DNA of 64,000 bases from Primulina eburnea (GCF_022965805.1 NW_027331364.1:124001-188000), one strand, 5' to 3'. Counted from the first letter of the stretch, positions 11,191 to 22,372 are shown. Notes: generated by a model not told the origin, from the sequence alone. Made by a program: numbers and translations.

Positions 11191-12159
11191 TGTTGCGTGT
11201 TTTCTTGATTGCTCGTAAGCGCATGAAGTCAAGTTATAGTAAAATGAATTTTTGAGTGAAAGTGTCGATCCCACAAGGAGTGTGCATATAAATGTTTATC
11301 AATTCTTGTAATTAAAAGAGTCTCGACTTTATCTAGAAAAATCAATAAAAGGTTGGTTTGTTTGAGTTAATGAATTGCAAAATTATTAACTAATCGCCGA
11401 ATTGAGGGAGATATCAAGATGAGAAAATATCTAGAAAAATGATTTCACTAAGTTTTCATGATAATTATTTTCAGTTAAATTTATATTCATGAATTCTAAT
11501 TATTTAATAGCCAAGAACACTTGCTTGTTTTATTCACCCTTTTCCAAGTGACGAATAAACTTTATCAATCAAACTTAGATTCTAATATTCCTAATTAAAA
11601 TCTAAGTTTCATGGATAAATGCAAACAATGTTCTTACCTAAGCCTCGCTAAAGTTATACGCCTTCCGAATGCTATAAACATTCAACGATGTGTTTCTAAT
11701 GATCTATAATCCTAGTCCATCTCCCGAATAGTAGAATTAATCACACAACACACAATTTATGGCCAGTAAATTGCTGTAGAATAAACGCAAATAAACAAAA
11801 TTAAACGAGAAGGAATTCAATCATATAAAAACTGAGTCAAATTATCGCATCCACAAAGATACATCATCCTCTAGAATTGAAAATTAGTTCATGACGAAAT
11901 CTAAATAAAAACACCGCATATTTAAAGAATTAGACATCGCTACACAGGAAATGAAAGGAGTAAAAGATTAGAAAGCAAATCAAAAGTGCCGTCTCTGTCC
12001 CCAGAATTGCCGTTCTTCGTCTTCGTGATCAATCTTCAGACTCCAGATCTTCGTCTCGTGCTTGCTCTCGCTCTCTCGTGTGTTTTTCTCCCAAAAACGG
12101 CTCTCCCATTCTGAACCCTCGATTTCCTATTTTATCCCCGTCTCCGAGCCGTGACTCGA
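11191..12159 (-). repeat. M 5' LTR, truncated by D
   Basis: Matches the 3' LTR from its outer end up to the equivalent of about 1437. It stops where D begins, so the part of this copy that would hold the GGCGCT array and U3 start is missing from the window. Confidence 0.85.
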
Positions 12160-13501
12160 TGTGGGGACCCAGACGCTAATCATCTTCTTAATCATCATTG
12201 GGACAATATAAACAATTATAATAAACAATGTCTAATTTTTTTTAAAATACAGTATTAAATGCGGAACGTTATGGAATACATTCTAATATACATGTCAGTA
12301 TTAAAAGTACAAGTCTTGTACTATATACATCAACTTAAACTACGGTTCAACAACTAATGCCAAGTGCTGAATCCTATCTACAGCAACGTCAAAGTCCGTG
12401 GTCTCCACTCTAATCATGATCCCTCGTCATCTCCTCGACCCTGATCCTGTCCTACCTGTTGTCATGCACACATACAAACACGACAACAGCCGGATAACTC
12501 CGGTGAGAAATACATCCCAGTATAAATCAACGAAACATGCAAACATATAACAATGGTAAAGCATGTAAGAAATGTCAGTAACATGTATCCAAATCAGAAA
12601 CATAATCAATATAAAATCACTAATCAGACTCGTGACTCCACGTCTCAGACTAGACTCAATCTTAGTCTAGGGATCCCAGTTTCCAGACGTTGGCATTCCT
12701 ATATCGAATTCAGTGATTCAATCGATATAACCAAACATCTGGTGTCTTGACCTATCCGTCACAGACTGTGGCACTATCGCCAATTCACTATCTTGTGACA
12801 ATGTGCCATGTGCCAGTGACGATTCCATCACTATCGGCACTTATGTCACAAAATCACTCGTCTAATACTCATCTAATACATTCTTCTATAAATCAATAGA
12901 ACAAGCATATCAATTCAAATCAATGTAAATAATAACAATAAATATGTGATTTAGGGAAACTCAAGTATATCCTACTCGAGTCGTTCTCCCGGTACCACAT
13001 TGACTTATACCTTTATTTTATTGCAGTTCTGATGTCGTTCCTGTCTGGAATTCAAAGTCTGTCAACACTCAATCTAGCAATGACAATATCAATATACTGA
13101 TCAAATCACTACCAATCTGATCAATCTAGATTTAACTCAAAATCAATGGCATAACGACATAATCCCGACATCACTCGGCGCATATGCGCGACATCTATCA
13201 ACACGTCTCGGGCATATGCGCGACATCACTCAGCGCATATGCGCGAGACACTCTGTCTCGGCGCGTAGCTTGCACAGCGCCTCACGCATATGCGCGCCCT
13301 CAATCGGCCCATATGCGCGAGGTCCTTCGAAATTCTTCAGAACTCTCGGGCACCCTCGCGTACATGCGCGAATCCATGTCGCGCATCTGCGCGAGGTTAT
13401 CTGCTCGCATATGCGCGAGGCTCCATCCTCACACACAATTCAAATCTATTTTCCGCCTATCCCGGTCTAATCCGTACCATCTATAATTACATCAATTAAT
13501 C
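12160..13501 (-). repeat. D 3' LTR, outer part
   Basis: Starts TGTGGGGACCC; compare L at 55553 and the reverse complement of A's LTR end at 37685. The remaining 46 bp of this LTR lie beyond C at 25422-25467, where the terminal TTACA has become TTATA. The middle shares blocks with L, such as the text around the tgtcatgcacacata motif (about 12,460). Confidence 0.82.
13175..13430. repeat. GCGCATATGCGC array, D LTR
   Basis: About eight full or decayed copies of the palindrome. A GGCGCGTAGC spacer segment near 13260 also occurs in the N and A arrays, showing common descent of the whole array. Confidence 0.85.
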
Positions 13502-14479
13502 TGTTAGGATCGGTTATTGACTAAGGAGTGTTTAGAAGGGGGGTTTGAATAAACACTTCTAGGAATTTAAATGTTTTTCGAAAAAGGTAGTTCAGTTTTG
13601 TTACAAACTGAACTAAGTATCCCGTCGGTCAATATCAATCAGTTAAACTGAATAAGCAGTTGCGGAAAATAAACTGATTGAAAGATAGAATATCTAACTG
13701 GAAATAAAGAGCTGAAGTAAAGATAACACAATATGTTTCTGGATGTTCGGAGAATTGAATAACTCCTACGTCACCCCTTCTATCACAAGGATAGGATATT
13801 CACTAAAAGACTTTGATCGAGTACAACGTTTGTACAGACCCAATTCAGTTAGGACTTATCTATTGCCTGAACTGAAACTCTTAGTATAATACAATGATCT
13901 CTGTAAGTAACTGAACTTAGCACTTATCGAATTATCAATATTTCAGAGTGCTAGTTTGCTCAATGTGTAGCCTTGATTGCTACGAGTAGATCTGATAAGT
14001 GTGAGCTGAGATTTTGACGGAGTAATGGCAAGTTTGAGATTGGTCTATCGTGTGTCTTGTCAACTGCTCTTTAGTCATATTTATAGACTTATCTTTCAAC
14101 GGTAATTTTGAATTCTCGTATCCGTTGATTGCCACCTTATCATTTCTTGGACAATGTTCTCGATTGCCGCTTCATCATTTATTGTACGACGGTGTATTAA
14201 TCTCAATAGCCGAAATACGTTGTTCTATGCAGTGCGGCTTTCCATATTCAGTTGCTGTCTGATATGTCTTTTTGTCTGTTGAATGATCTTTCCCGAGGTA
14301 TCTTCAGTTGAGAAGCTTTAATGTTTTCGGCTGAATGTTTTAACTGATCTGTTCTCAACTGATCAGTTTGTGTCAACTGATTTCAGTTGAATGTCCAGCT
14401 GCCGAATTTGCTTTCATGTAGTAGTTGATTTGATCGTTTGATTTGTGTTTTGTCAAACTCCAGAATTTAGTTTCCAACA
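13502..14479 (-). repeat. C 3' LTR
   Basis: 978 bp, sense ends TGTTGGAAAC and GATCCTAACA. A TATA box (TCTATAAATATG on the minus strand, about 14,083-14,094) marks the likely promoter. Upstream of it in U3 lies a cluster of CAACTGA-type motifs. An open frame at 14050-14262 is repeated exactly in the other LTR and is not a gene. Confidence 0.93.
14303..14390 (-). promoter_or_regulatory. CAACTGA/TCAGTTG motif cluster in C U3
   Basis: Within about 90 bp there are six or more AACTGA/TCAGTT cores, several as CAACTGAT, located about 200-300 bp upstream of the TATA box. The form resembles MYB recognition cores (CNGTTR). The same cluster is at 25,240-25,328 in the 5' LTR. The enhancer role is inferred. 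Confidence 0.4.
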
Positions 14480-14494
14480 ATTTCCCCCTTTATG
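14480..14494 (-). other. C polypurine tract
   Basis: The minus strand reads ATAAAGGGGGAAATT directly before the 3' LTR start TGTTGG, the standard plus-strand primer position. Confidence 0.75.
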
Positions 14495-14699
14495 GTGTTT
14501 GACAAAACCAAGAGATTTAACTCAGCTCTTTGTTGATAATAGATTACGCAACTGAATCATAGAATATCTGGGTTTCTTGTAGATAATATAGAAGTCTGAG
14601 GAAATGATATCAGTTGATAATAATAGCTTGATTAATTCTTCATCTAATTCTTTAGCATAACTGAATCATAAAATAACTTGTCAAATGATATCAGTTTCT

Positions 14700-17282
14700 T
14701 CAGCTGCTTTCCCCCTTTTTGTCAAATATATCTATCTTGTCAGATAGCTTGCGAACGTGAGAAGAAAGAACCGTGACAGAGGATGACATATTTTCAATAG
14801 CAGTAGTCATTGTGACTTGCAGTAGTTCAATTTTCCGAGACACAAGCGATTCCACATTGTCGACGCGTTGTGTAATTAATTCTTGAGTGGCAGTCAGACT
14901 GGACATGATACCTCTATTTTTCTGAATATCACCAACTGCAAAAGAGAGAGCGGTAACAGCAGATTGAATATCTTTCAGTCTTTTCAAGGATTCCTGATTA
15001 TCATCCAACTACAGACTGTGCGAAAGTTGCGTATTTTGAATTTTGGAGATGGCAGTAATTATTTGACTCATACTGTCCTGTTGGACTTCTTCAAAAATGA
15101 GATCAAAATCTGCTGAAGATGGAGGATTGGATTGTCGAGAAGTGCTTGGTTTACTTGTATCAAGTTCAGACACGATCAAGTCTTGATCAATCGAAATTGT
15201 TTCAGTAACATTTCGAACTGAAATATCAGCAGCAGGGATTTCTGCTTGATCCCGAGGTGGTGAGGAAGGTTTTTGGTCAGTTGATGGTGACACAATCTGA
15301 ACTGATGTCTCTAGGGAATGATCGATTGAGTCATCTGGCATATCAGTTGGTATGACCTGATCAGCAGATTGATCTGGTGGAACAATTTCCACTGAAGGAA
15401 TAGTGACCTCTGGATTGGTTTGATCAACAGAGTGATCAACTTTATCATTCACTTGTCCACTAAGGTGGGATTCCTCTACCACGGCTTGAATTACTTCATC
15501 AATATGAGCGAAAGACAGCTCTGCTTCAGTATATAGTTGTTGTTCAACAGGTGGTGAAGAAAGCTTATCAGAAATTGGCTCTTCAGTTGGAACAAGAACT
15601 AAAGCTGATGATGGTTCTGTTGTGTTAGAGGGTGCTTCTTCAACTAGTTCCACATCATCATCTGAATCTTCTTGGTAGACTACTAGTTCTTGATCCAATT
15701 CCCAAAATTTAATTCGAGAAAGTAGCCCTATAAGGTCAGTGTCAAGCTGAGTAATTACAGCTTGATCAGCATATGCAGTAGGACCAGTTGGCAAGTAGTT
15801 GTTTTTAAGCTTAGCTACAAATTGAGCCAACTTATTTGCTCTCATCTGATCAAAGAAATAACTTTTCCTCTCTAAGGCTTGAGCAATAGAGGCAGCTTTG
15901 ACAGTTCGAAGAACAAAGGCCTCCAGCTTGATGAATTTTCTGAGCTCGGACTTTTCCTTCAGTTGCTTGGCAAAAACCTCAGTACGATAGGCTACCCAAG
16001 CATCATAGGACTTAGTCTTTGCAGCAGCAAAACTGTTCACTTTTCCCCATACCAGATCAATATGAGTTTGAATCGGGTTGGAGGGTCTGGGTTCTACAAT
16101 CAATTTCCCTTTCCCTTTATCAGTACTCATGATATGAGGAATTTTCAGTCCGGTTCGAGTTGATTCAATCTGTTCTACAAACTTTATTCCTTTGGGTCTG
16201 GCAGGTGCTACACCAATTGGTCGAGGTATTTGAGTAACAGGAGCTTGGGTCCTAACTAATTTCTTTATGGTACTTACTGAATCAGCTTGTGGAATAATCT
16301 GTAGAGGAACTGCTTCTATAGGCTGCTGATCAGTAAAGGAAATCATTTTGTCAGTAGGAATGGATACCTCAGAAGTAGTTTTAACCCTTTGAGTTCTTGG
16401 CTTCTTCGCAATTTGAGGTGATGAAGTCTTATCTGACTCTAATGTACTCAAAATCAACTTCCTTTTGGCAACCTTCAGTGGAGCCAACGTTTTGGTTTTC
16501 TTGACTGATTTGGGAGCAGCTAACTGAGTCCCAATTTCCTGTTTGATTCGCACAAACTGAGTAGGAGATATGTCCATTTTGGATTTGATTGGCATCGTGT
16601 TCTTTGCATTGAACACCTTAAATTTCGACGTCTTCTCAGATTCCTCAGCCACTAAACCTTTTGCTTTCAGCAGATAACTGATTTGAACAGCAAAACCCTT
16701 GGATTGTTTAGGAGACAGAAACATATTCTTCAAAATATTAAATATGAGATGCTTCCAGTTAAATTTGTGATTAGCCATTATTACAGTAACGGCCTGAAAT
16801 TTCTCCAAAGTTAGGGCAGCAAATGATCCAGCTTTTGCCAAAAGCCCTTTAGCAATTACATCGGCCAGCAATTGAACTTCATGCTTGAGTTCTTTTTTAG
16901 GATCAGAAACTTTAATCTTCTGTCCATCAGCAGAGAGAAGGGTTTGCATTTCCTCAATATCAGATGCTTTGACATCCGAAAGTTGTGCCATTCCTTCAGA
17001 AGGTAAGAGAAATAAGTCACCAAGAGAATCTTCAGAGATGATCAGTAACTGACCATTGATAGTAGAATTGATATTTCCCTCAGAATCAATCACGCCAGAA
17101 GAGTAGAAATCCTGAAGTTCTTTGGGATAGATATCCTGAGAGGATTGTCCCAAAAATGTTCTTAGACCAGCAGCTTCAAGTTTCTGAAATACTTTCTGAA
17201 CTTCAGCATCGCCGAAGGATAAGATAGATCCAAAATTGATGGCCATAGCATTTAGCATGAAAGCGGGAATTTGAGTCGCCAT
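14700..17282 (-). pseudogene. C extra 3' ORF, about 860 codons, one nonsense codon
   Basis: A long frame downstream of pol: 757 codons from ATG at 17282, a TAG at 15009-15011, then about 102 more codons in the same frame to 14700. The N-terminal third (to about residue 210) looks globular. Residues about 250-290 are basic (KKTKTLAPLKVAKRK) and could act in nuclear import. The second half is acidic and serine/proline-rich, probably disordered, and the tail after the TAG has heptad-like spacing suggesting a coiled coil. I see no signal peptide or membrane segment, so the customary name envelope-like for SIRE 3' ORFs is not supported here. Similar ORFs occur, from memory, in Lamiales genomes; their function is unknown. 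Confidence 0.75.
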
Positions 17283-17829
17283 TGAATGCTGAAAAATTTC
17301 TTGAAAGAAAATTCGAATGATGAGGTAGTTCTTGCTCTAAAGATGATTTGAAGTAGTCGAAAAGTAAAACTGAAATGAAGCGGGTAATTGTACTAATGCT
17401 TGTGACTGTTTGAATTTTTGGACACGTGTCAGTCCAATAAAATTTTGAGTAAAAATATGTGTACGTGTGCTATAATCGTGTTTGTAAAATAATGAGCGGT
17501 TAAAATTGATTCCACGTCATAAATTAAAATTCATCATTAGTTTAGGAGACAGTCACATCATTTGATTTGAAATATAATTGGTTAATTAGTTAACTTATAT
17601 GAGAAGATTAGTGGAAAATTCGACTGGTAGATCAGTTGATAAGACTGGGTTCTTTCAGTCGAGAGTTCACTAACAACTGTCTTCTCAGTTAACTTCTTGA
17701 ACCATTATTCCCCCTTAATAAATGCATTAACGCAAAATGACGGCTATAGTCGGTAATGATTAAAGTGAGTATGGTGCTCGGCATAGCAATCGTCACAGAG
17801 TGAAGTGTCCTTTCATTTCCCTCTTGGCC
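17283..17829. promoter_or_regulatory. Divergent spacer between the extra ORF and antisense ORF 1
   Basis: A 611-bp non-coding gap lies between two start codons pointing away from each other (17282 minus, 17894 plus). It holds a perfect G-box palindrome GACACGTGTC (17421-17430) with CCAAT at 17433-17437, plus AT-rich stretches. This arrangement suits a bidirectional promoter, but only the plus side has a clear TATA box. Confidence 0.4.
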
Positions 17830-17837
17830 TATAAATA
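17830..17837 (+). promoter_or_regulatory. TATA box of antisense ORF 1
   Basis: TATAAATA, 64 bp upstream of the ATG at 17894. A start site about 30 bp downstream would give a leader of roughly 30-35 nt. Confidence 0.6.
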
Positions 17838-17893
17838 AGAGTGAAAGGGTTAGCCAAAATTATCTCAGCAAGTAAGTTTCAAAGATAAGGAAA

Positions 17894-18286
17894 ATGGCAG
17901 AAGCTGGAAGCTCAAGCGACGCTCAGTTTACACTGCAGGCCAGGAAGCAGTCCATAGAAGATGAAGTCTTCTATGCTAGCCTTCCTTACTGGGAGGAGAT
18001 GTAGGAACTGGAGTTCCTGTATTACTCTGGGCGGGTCTCTTCTTTCAGGCGAAAGGCCCAACTTCAAGAGGTGCGAGAGCTCCTAGAGGTTCCTGCGGGG
18101 GTGGACCTTTTTAAAGAGTGTTATCTCTACAAGCTCTTTCTTCTGAAGGAGCTAGAGATCCTCCGCCGCATCGCTGCCTCCCACAATTTCTGCAAAACCT
18201 CTTCCTCAGCACTAGCTGCATGGATGAGTTTGTGGATAATTTCTGTGGAGAATGAATATGAAATTGTAACCGGCTCCTCTTCTTAA
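17894..18286 (+). pseudogene. Antisense ORF 1 inside C, one nonsense codon
   Basis: Reads against the element, between pol and the extra ORF. From ATG 17894 the frame runs 130 codons to TAA at 18284-18286, broken only by TAG at codon 37 (18002-18004; probably a former CAG). The predicted product is small and helical, rich in E, L and K, opening MAEAGSSSDAQFTLQARK and ending in a Ser-rich tail. No known domain is recognised. A TATA box precedes it and an AATAAA overlaps the stop codon, so it has the layout of a whole transcription unit. It could encode a small regulator or be the source of antisense RNA; both are inference. Confidence 0.6.
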
Positions 18287-18290
18287 TAAA
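18285..18290 (+). terminator. Poly(A) signal of antisense ORF 1
   Basis: AATAAA begins inside the TAA stop codon of the ORF and is followed by a T/A-rich stretch, as expected for a plant polyadenylation region. Confidence 0.5.
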
Positions 18291-18637
18291 ATATTTATTA
18301 TGTTTTATCGTCTTTGTTCTTTTATTTCTGCCTGCAATGATCTGGAAGAGATATAATCACAAACACTTGCTGACATTAGTTAAGAACTCATAAGAGTAAG
18401 CAACTCATTTATATATTCAGTAAAACAGCAATAAAGGTTAACAACAAATTACGATCAATGATTATGTAATCCTGTTATATGATCTAATGACATGCTAACA
18501 GTCATCAGTTTTGATAAGTAAATAAATGAACTAATAAAATTCAAACTGTTATTAACTGATATCTTAAATGTCCTCGGTAAATGTGAGAGTCGATTTAATT
18601 GACTTGTGATTCTTCAACTTCTTCAACACCTTTTTCT

Positions 18638-18644
18638 TATAAAT
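18638..18644 (+). promoter_or_regulatory. TATA box of antisense ORF 2
   Basis: TATAAAT, 52 bp upstream of the ATG at 18690, repeating the arrangement seen for antisense ORF 1. Confidence 0.55.
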
Positions 18645-18689
18645 GAGATGATAGTGGTGATAATGTGATCAGTTCCAAATTATTTCAAC

Positions 18690-19112
18690 ATGTCTGATTC
18701 TGATGCATGCAGTAGCACGCATGTTCATGTGACTGATCAGTCAGCCCCTCGTTTAGCTGAAATTAAAAGAAAGATGGAGAAATATGTTTTTCAGAAGGTA
18801 TTGACAACCTGGGGAAAGATTGATGAGTTGAAGATGGTGAGTGACAATGGTGTCATTCCTACTCGTGCTCAGGAGAGAAGAGCACTGAAATACCTTGCTC
18901 GTTTTGAGGTTAGCCACGTTAATGATTTGGTTGAAGACAAATGTCTTTTAGAAGCAATGCTATGGAAGGAGTGGCATGTTGTTGATAAGATTTCAAAGTC
19001 AAGGGCATTTGCTGGAGTTCGAATTTATGAGTTGAATGACTGGGTTAGGGCATGGCTAGATACAGTTGGATCTATGATTTCTTCTGTAAATTGGGAACGT
19101 TGGTATTCTTAA
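18690..19112 (+). CDS. Antisense ORF 2 inside C, intact 140-aa protein
   Basis: An uninterrupted 140-codon frame opposite to the element's own genes, ending 13 bp from the pol stop codon (19126), so the two are convergent. The product begins with a short Ser/Asp-rich segment (MSDSDACSSTHVHVTDQS), then a basic, tryptophan-containing helical body with a run of charged helices (about residues 24-125) and several W residues near the end. I recognise no family. It keeps its frame although pol, 100 bp away, has accumulated stops. It has its own TATA box upstream and an AATGAA hexamer starting in the stop codon. It may be a captured or element-specific accessory gene. Confidence 0.6.
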   Translation: MSDSDACSSTHVHVTDQSAPRLAEIKRKMEKYVFQKVLTTWGKIDELKMVSDNGVIPTRAQERRALKYLARFEVSHVNDLVEDKCLLEAMLWKEWHVVDKISKSRAFAGVRIYELNDWVRAWLDTVGSMISSVNWERWYS

Positions 19113-19125
19113 TGAAATATTATTA

Positions 19126-20470
19126 TCAATTTGTTGTATTCTTATTTTCTGCACTTAATTCTGTTAGTGAAGTTATATCAATTAAACCAAGAATATTTCG
19201 GAAATAAGAAAACTTAGCCTCTGGTAACGGTTTTGTGAAGATGTCTGCTGCTTGTTGTTCCGTTGAGACGTATTCTAATCTGATGTTCTTCTTTAGTGCA
19301 TGATCTCTGATGACATGATGTCTGACATCTATATGCTTAGTCCTGGAGTGAAGAACTGGATTGTATGCAATAGCTATTGTACTAGTGTTGTCACAGAATA
19401 TTGGTGATTCCTTTGCATCAACACCATAATCTTTCAGTTGTTGTTGAAACCAGAGCAGTTGGGCACAGCAGCTTCCAGCAGCAAGATATTCTGCTTCAGT
19501 TGTGGAAGTTGCTATGGATGTTTGCTTCTTACTGAACCAAGAGATCAGTCTGTCTCCAAGAAACTGACATGATCCACTTGTACTTTTACGATCAAGTTTG
19601 CATCCTGCATAATCTGCATCTGAATAGCCAACTAAATTGAAAGATGAGTCTTTAGAGTACCATAAACCAACATTTTCCGTGCCTTTAAGATATCTCAAGA
19701 TACGTTTGGCCGCAGAAAAATGTGATTGCTTAGGGTTAGCTTGAAATCTTGCACATATACATACAGCAAACATAATATCAGGGCGACTAGCAGTTAGGTA
19801 CAATAAAGAACCTATTAAACCTCTGTATAGTGTCGTCTCAACTGATATTCCCCCTTCATCAGTGTCTAATTTAACTGATGAACTCATTGGAGTGCTTGCT
19901 GCTGAACAAGATTCCATGCCAAATTTTCTTAGCAATTCCTTGGTATATTTGGTTTGACTAATAAATGTTCCTGAATCCAGTTGCTTCACTTGTAAACCAA
20001 GAAAGAATGTCAGCTCACCCATCATGCTCATCTCGAATTTATCCTGCATTAGCTTGGAAAATTTCTTGCATAATTTGGGGTTAGTTGACCCAAAAATAAT
20101 ATCATCAACGTAAATTTGAACAAGTAAGATATGATCATTTTTCGAGAATTTAAACAAAGTCTTATCAACTGATAAAACAGAAAAATCATGATCAGTTAGG
20201 AATTTTGAGAGGGTTTCATACCAAGCCCGTGGAGCTTGTTTGAGACCATATAATGCCTTGTTTAAATGATAAACGTGATCAGGAAAATTATGATTGACAA
20301 AACCTGGAGGTTGTTCAACGTAGACTTCTTCTTGCAATTGGCCATTTAGGAATGCACTTTTCACATCCATTTGATAGACTTTAAAGTTTTTGAAGGATGC
20401 ATAGGCAAGAAATATTCTGATTGCCTCCAGTCTTGCAACTGGTGCATATGTTTCATCATAATCAATTCAT
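19126..20470 (-). pseudogene. C reverse transcriptase and RNase H
   Basis: The 414-codon piece 20370-19126 holds the catalytic half of a Copia RT, with [10 protein letters not shown] at its start and the polymerase motif YVDDIIFG (about 20095-20120). RNase H follows, with [16 protein letters not shown] and TTEAEYLAA (about 19490-19620), and the characteristic end [11 protein letters not shown] plus ADIFTKPL. Together these copy element RNA into DNA and degrade the template. Just upstream (about 20457-20470) a stop and a small insertion separate it from the preceding segment. It ends at 19126, convergent with antisense ORF 2. Confidence 0.9.
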
Positions 20471-20551
20471 TCTTCTTGTCTATACCCTTGTGCCACTAAC
20501 CTTGCTTTGTTGCGCACAACTGAACCATCTTCGTTTAGTTTGTTTCTGTAC

Positions 20552-21357
20552 ACCTATTTTGTACCTATAACAGTTTTAGAAACTGGTCTTGGAACTAAGT
20601 TCCAGACATTGTTATGAACAAACTGATTTATCTCTTCTTGCATTGCATTAATCCAATTAGGATCAGTAAGAGCTTCGGCAGTTTTTGTTGGTTTGATTTG
20701 AGATACAAAAGCTGAATGAATAAATAAATTGAGCATCTGATTTCTTGTTCTTACTGGATCAGATGGGTTACCTATTACCAGTTCTGGAGGATGTGATTTC
20801 TTCCATCTAAATTCAGCATTGGGTGCTTCACAGCCAGCAAATTCTTCATTAGGTAACTGAATGTTCTCAGTTTCAGTTGGAGCTGATTCAGTTGATAATT
20901 GATTTTCAATAGTTTGCTCCACTAACTGATTGTCAAGATTTGCTTTCAATTCAGCTGGTTGATCCAATATCTCAGGTTCAGGTGTATGAAAGATATTCTG
21001 ATTATTAAGACTTTCGTCTGAGTCATCATCTTCCAGACTGATACCTGTAAATCGATCAGCTAGCTCAACTTGATTAGTTGGCTTATCGATTAGTGCAGTT
21101 TCATCAAAATCAACATGTGCAGATTCTTCAACATTCAAGGTTTTCTTATTAAATACTCTGTAAGCTATGCTAACTGATGAATATCCAAGGAATATTCCTT
21201 CTGCTGATTTGAAATCGAATGCTTTTAGATAATTTTTACCATTGTTATGAATAAAACATCTACAGCCAAATATTTTGAAGTAAGTGATTATGCTTTTTCT
21301 TCCATGCCAGATCTCATATGGTGTTTTCTTGTGATTTTTATTAATCATTGATCTGTT
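20552..21357 (-). pseudogene. C integrase C-terminal and pre-RT segment
   Basis: 264 codons continuing the integrase after a nonsense codon. Contains the Copia GKKK-like region (KTPYEIWHGRKSIITYFKIFGC), the segment ending GIFLGYSS, an acidic, Q-rich linker (about residues 100-180), then the first RT block ending PRPVSKTVIGTK. A TAG at 20554-20556 replaces the expected Trp codon of the next RT block. It is in the same frame as its neighbours. Confidence 0.85.
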
Positions 21358-22372
21358 CTAAGTGTAGCATGCAGTGTTTACTGCTTCTGCCCAAAATCTT
21401 TGAGAAATACCTGAATCAGCAAGCATCGTTCTAGCAGCTTCCTTAAGAGTCCGATTCCTTCTCTTAGCTACATCGTTTTGCTGAGGTGTTCTTGCTGCTG
21501 AGAACTCATGCTTGATTCCAGTATTTTCTAAAAAGTTTGAAAGTGTTTGATTGATGAATTCAGTTCCTCGATCAGATCTGATTCGATCAATCCCAACTGA
21601 TTTTTCATTTAAAAGTCTTTTGAAGAGTTTAATCAGTTGTGCAGCAGTATGGTCTTTGTATTTGAGAAATATAACCCAAGTAAATCTTGAAAAGTCATCT
21701 ACGACCACTAAGGTGTATTTCATTCCCCCTAAGCTCATGACTGGTATTGGACCAAAGAGATCCATGTGCAATAATTCTAAGCATCGGGATGAAGATTTAC
21801 AGCCTTTGTTTTTGAAAGAGGATCGAACTTGTTTTCCATATTGACATGCTGAACAAAGTTTTTCTTTTGAAAAATTTTTTTTGGGCAAACCAGTTACAAG
21901 TTCATGCTTACTCAGATAGGCAATAGATTTAAAATTTAAATGATTTAACCGTTTATGCCACAACCAGTTTTGAGATGATTTAGACGCAATAAAGTATACT
22001 GGTGTATAAGGTTGATCATTCCAGCTGACTTTGTAAGTGTTTCCACACCTTTTGCCAGTTAGAATAATCTCTTCAGTTGAGTTTTTGACTGAACAAGAGT
22101 GTTTGTCAAATTGAACTGAGAATCCATTATCGCATAACTGACTAATGCTTATCAGATTATACTTAAGATTCTCGACTAATAAAATATCATTAATGGTGAA
22201 GTTACCATGGATAAGCTTACCCTTACCCACAGTTTTACCTTTGGAATTATCCCCAAAACTGATGTTTGGACCATTGTATTTGACCAGTTGAGACAATAAG
22301 TTTGAATCTCCTGTCATGTGTCGTGAACATCCACTGTCCAGATACCATATTGATCCAATGCTTGTACTTATT
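21358..22372 (-). pseudogene. C protease end and integrase core
   Basis: Opens with the protease motif LDSGCSRHMTGD (about 22306-22341), continues through the HHCC zinc finger (HKRLNHLN and CSACQYGK) and the integrase core: first Asp in LHMDLFGPI, second in IRSDRGTEFIN. Where the third catalytic Glu of Copia integrases sits, this copy has Lys (AKRRNRT; codon 21473-21475), a change that should abolish strand transfer. The frame ends with TAG at 21358-21360, after which it resumes. Gag lies upstream in a different frame. Confidence 0.88.

Larger units (their letters stand above)
469..12159 (-). mobile_element. Element M: Athila-like Ty3/gypsy retrotransposon, gag-protease only
   Basis: Two related direct repeats (469-1876 and 11191-12159) bound a minus-strand internal region with an Asp-tRNA-type primer site, gag remnants and a retropepsin. 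Primer site and protease type are those of the Athila/Tat branch. No reverse transcriptase, RNase H or integrase is recognisable, so it depended on another element for mobility or lost those genes. The 5' LTR is cut at 12159 by element D; element N (2770-7767) sits in the 3' non-coding part. The far target duplication is not visible because the 5' LTR is truncated. Confidence 0.8.

Noticed and set aside
14050..14262. 70-codon frame found identically at 24987-25199
   Set aside because: It is the same stretch of the two C LTRs, so its repetition is explained by LTR duplication.
14700..17282. Calling the extra ORF of C a viral envelope gene
   Set aside because: No signal peptide, membrane segment or fusion-type region can be seen in the frame.
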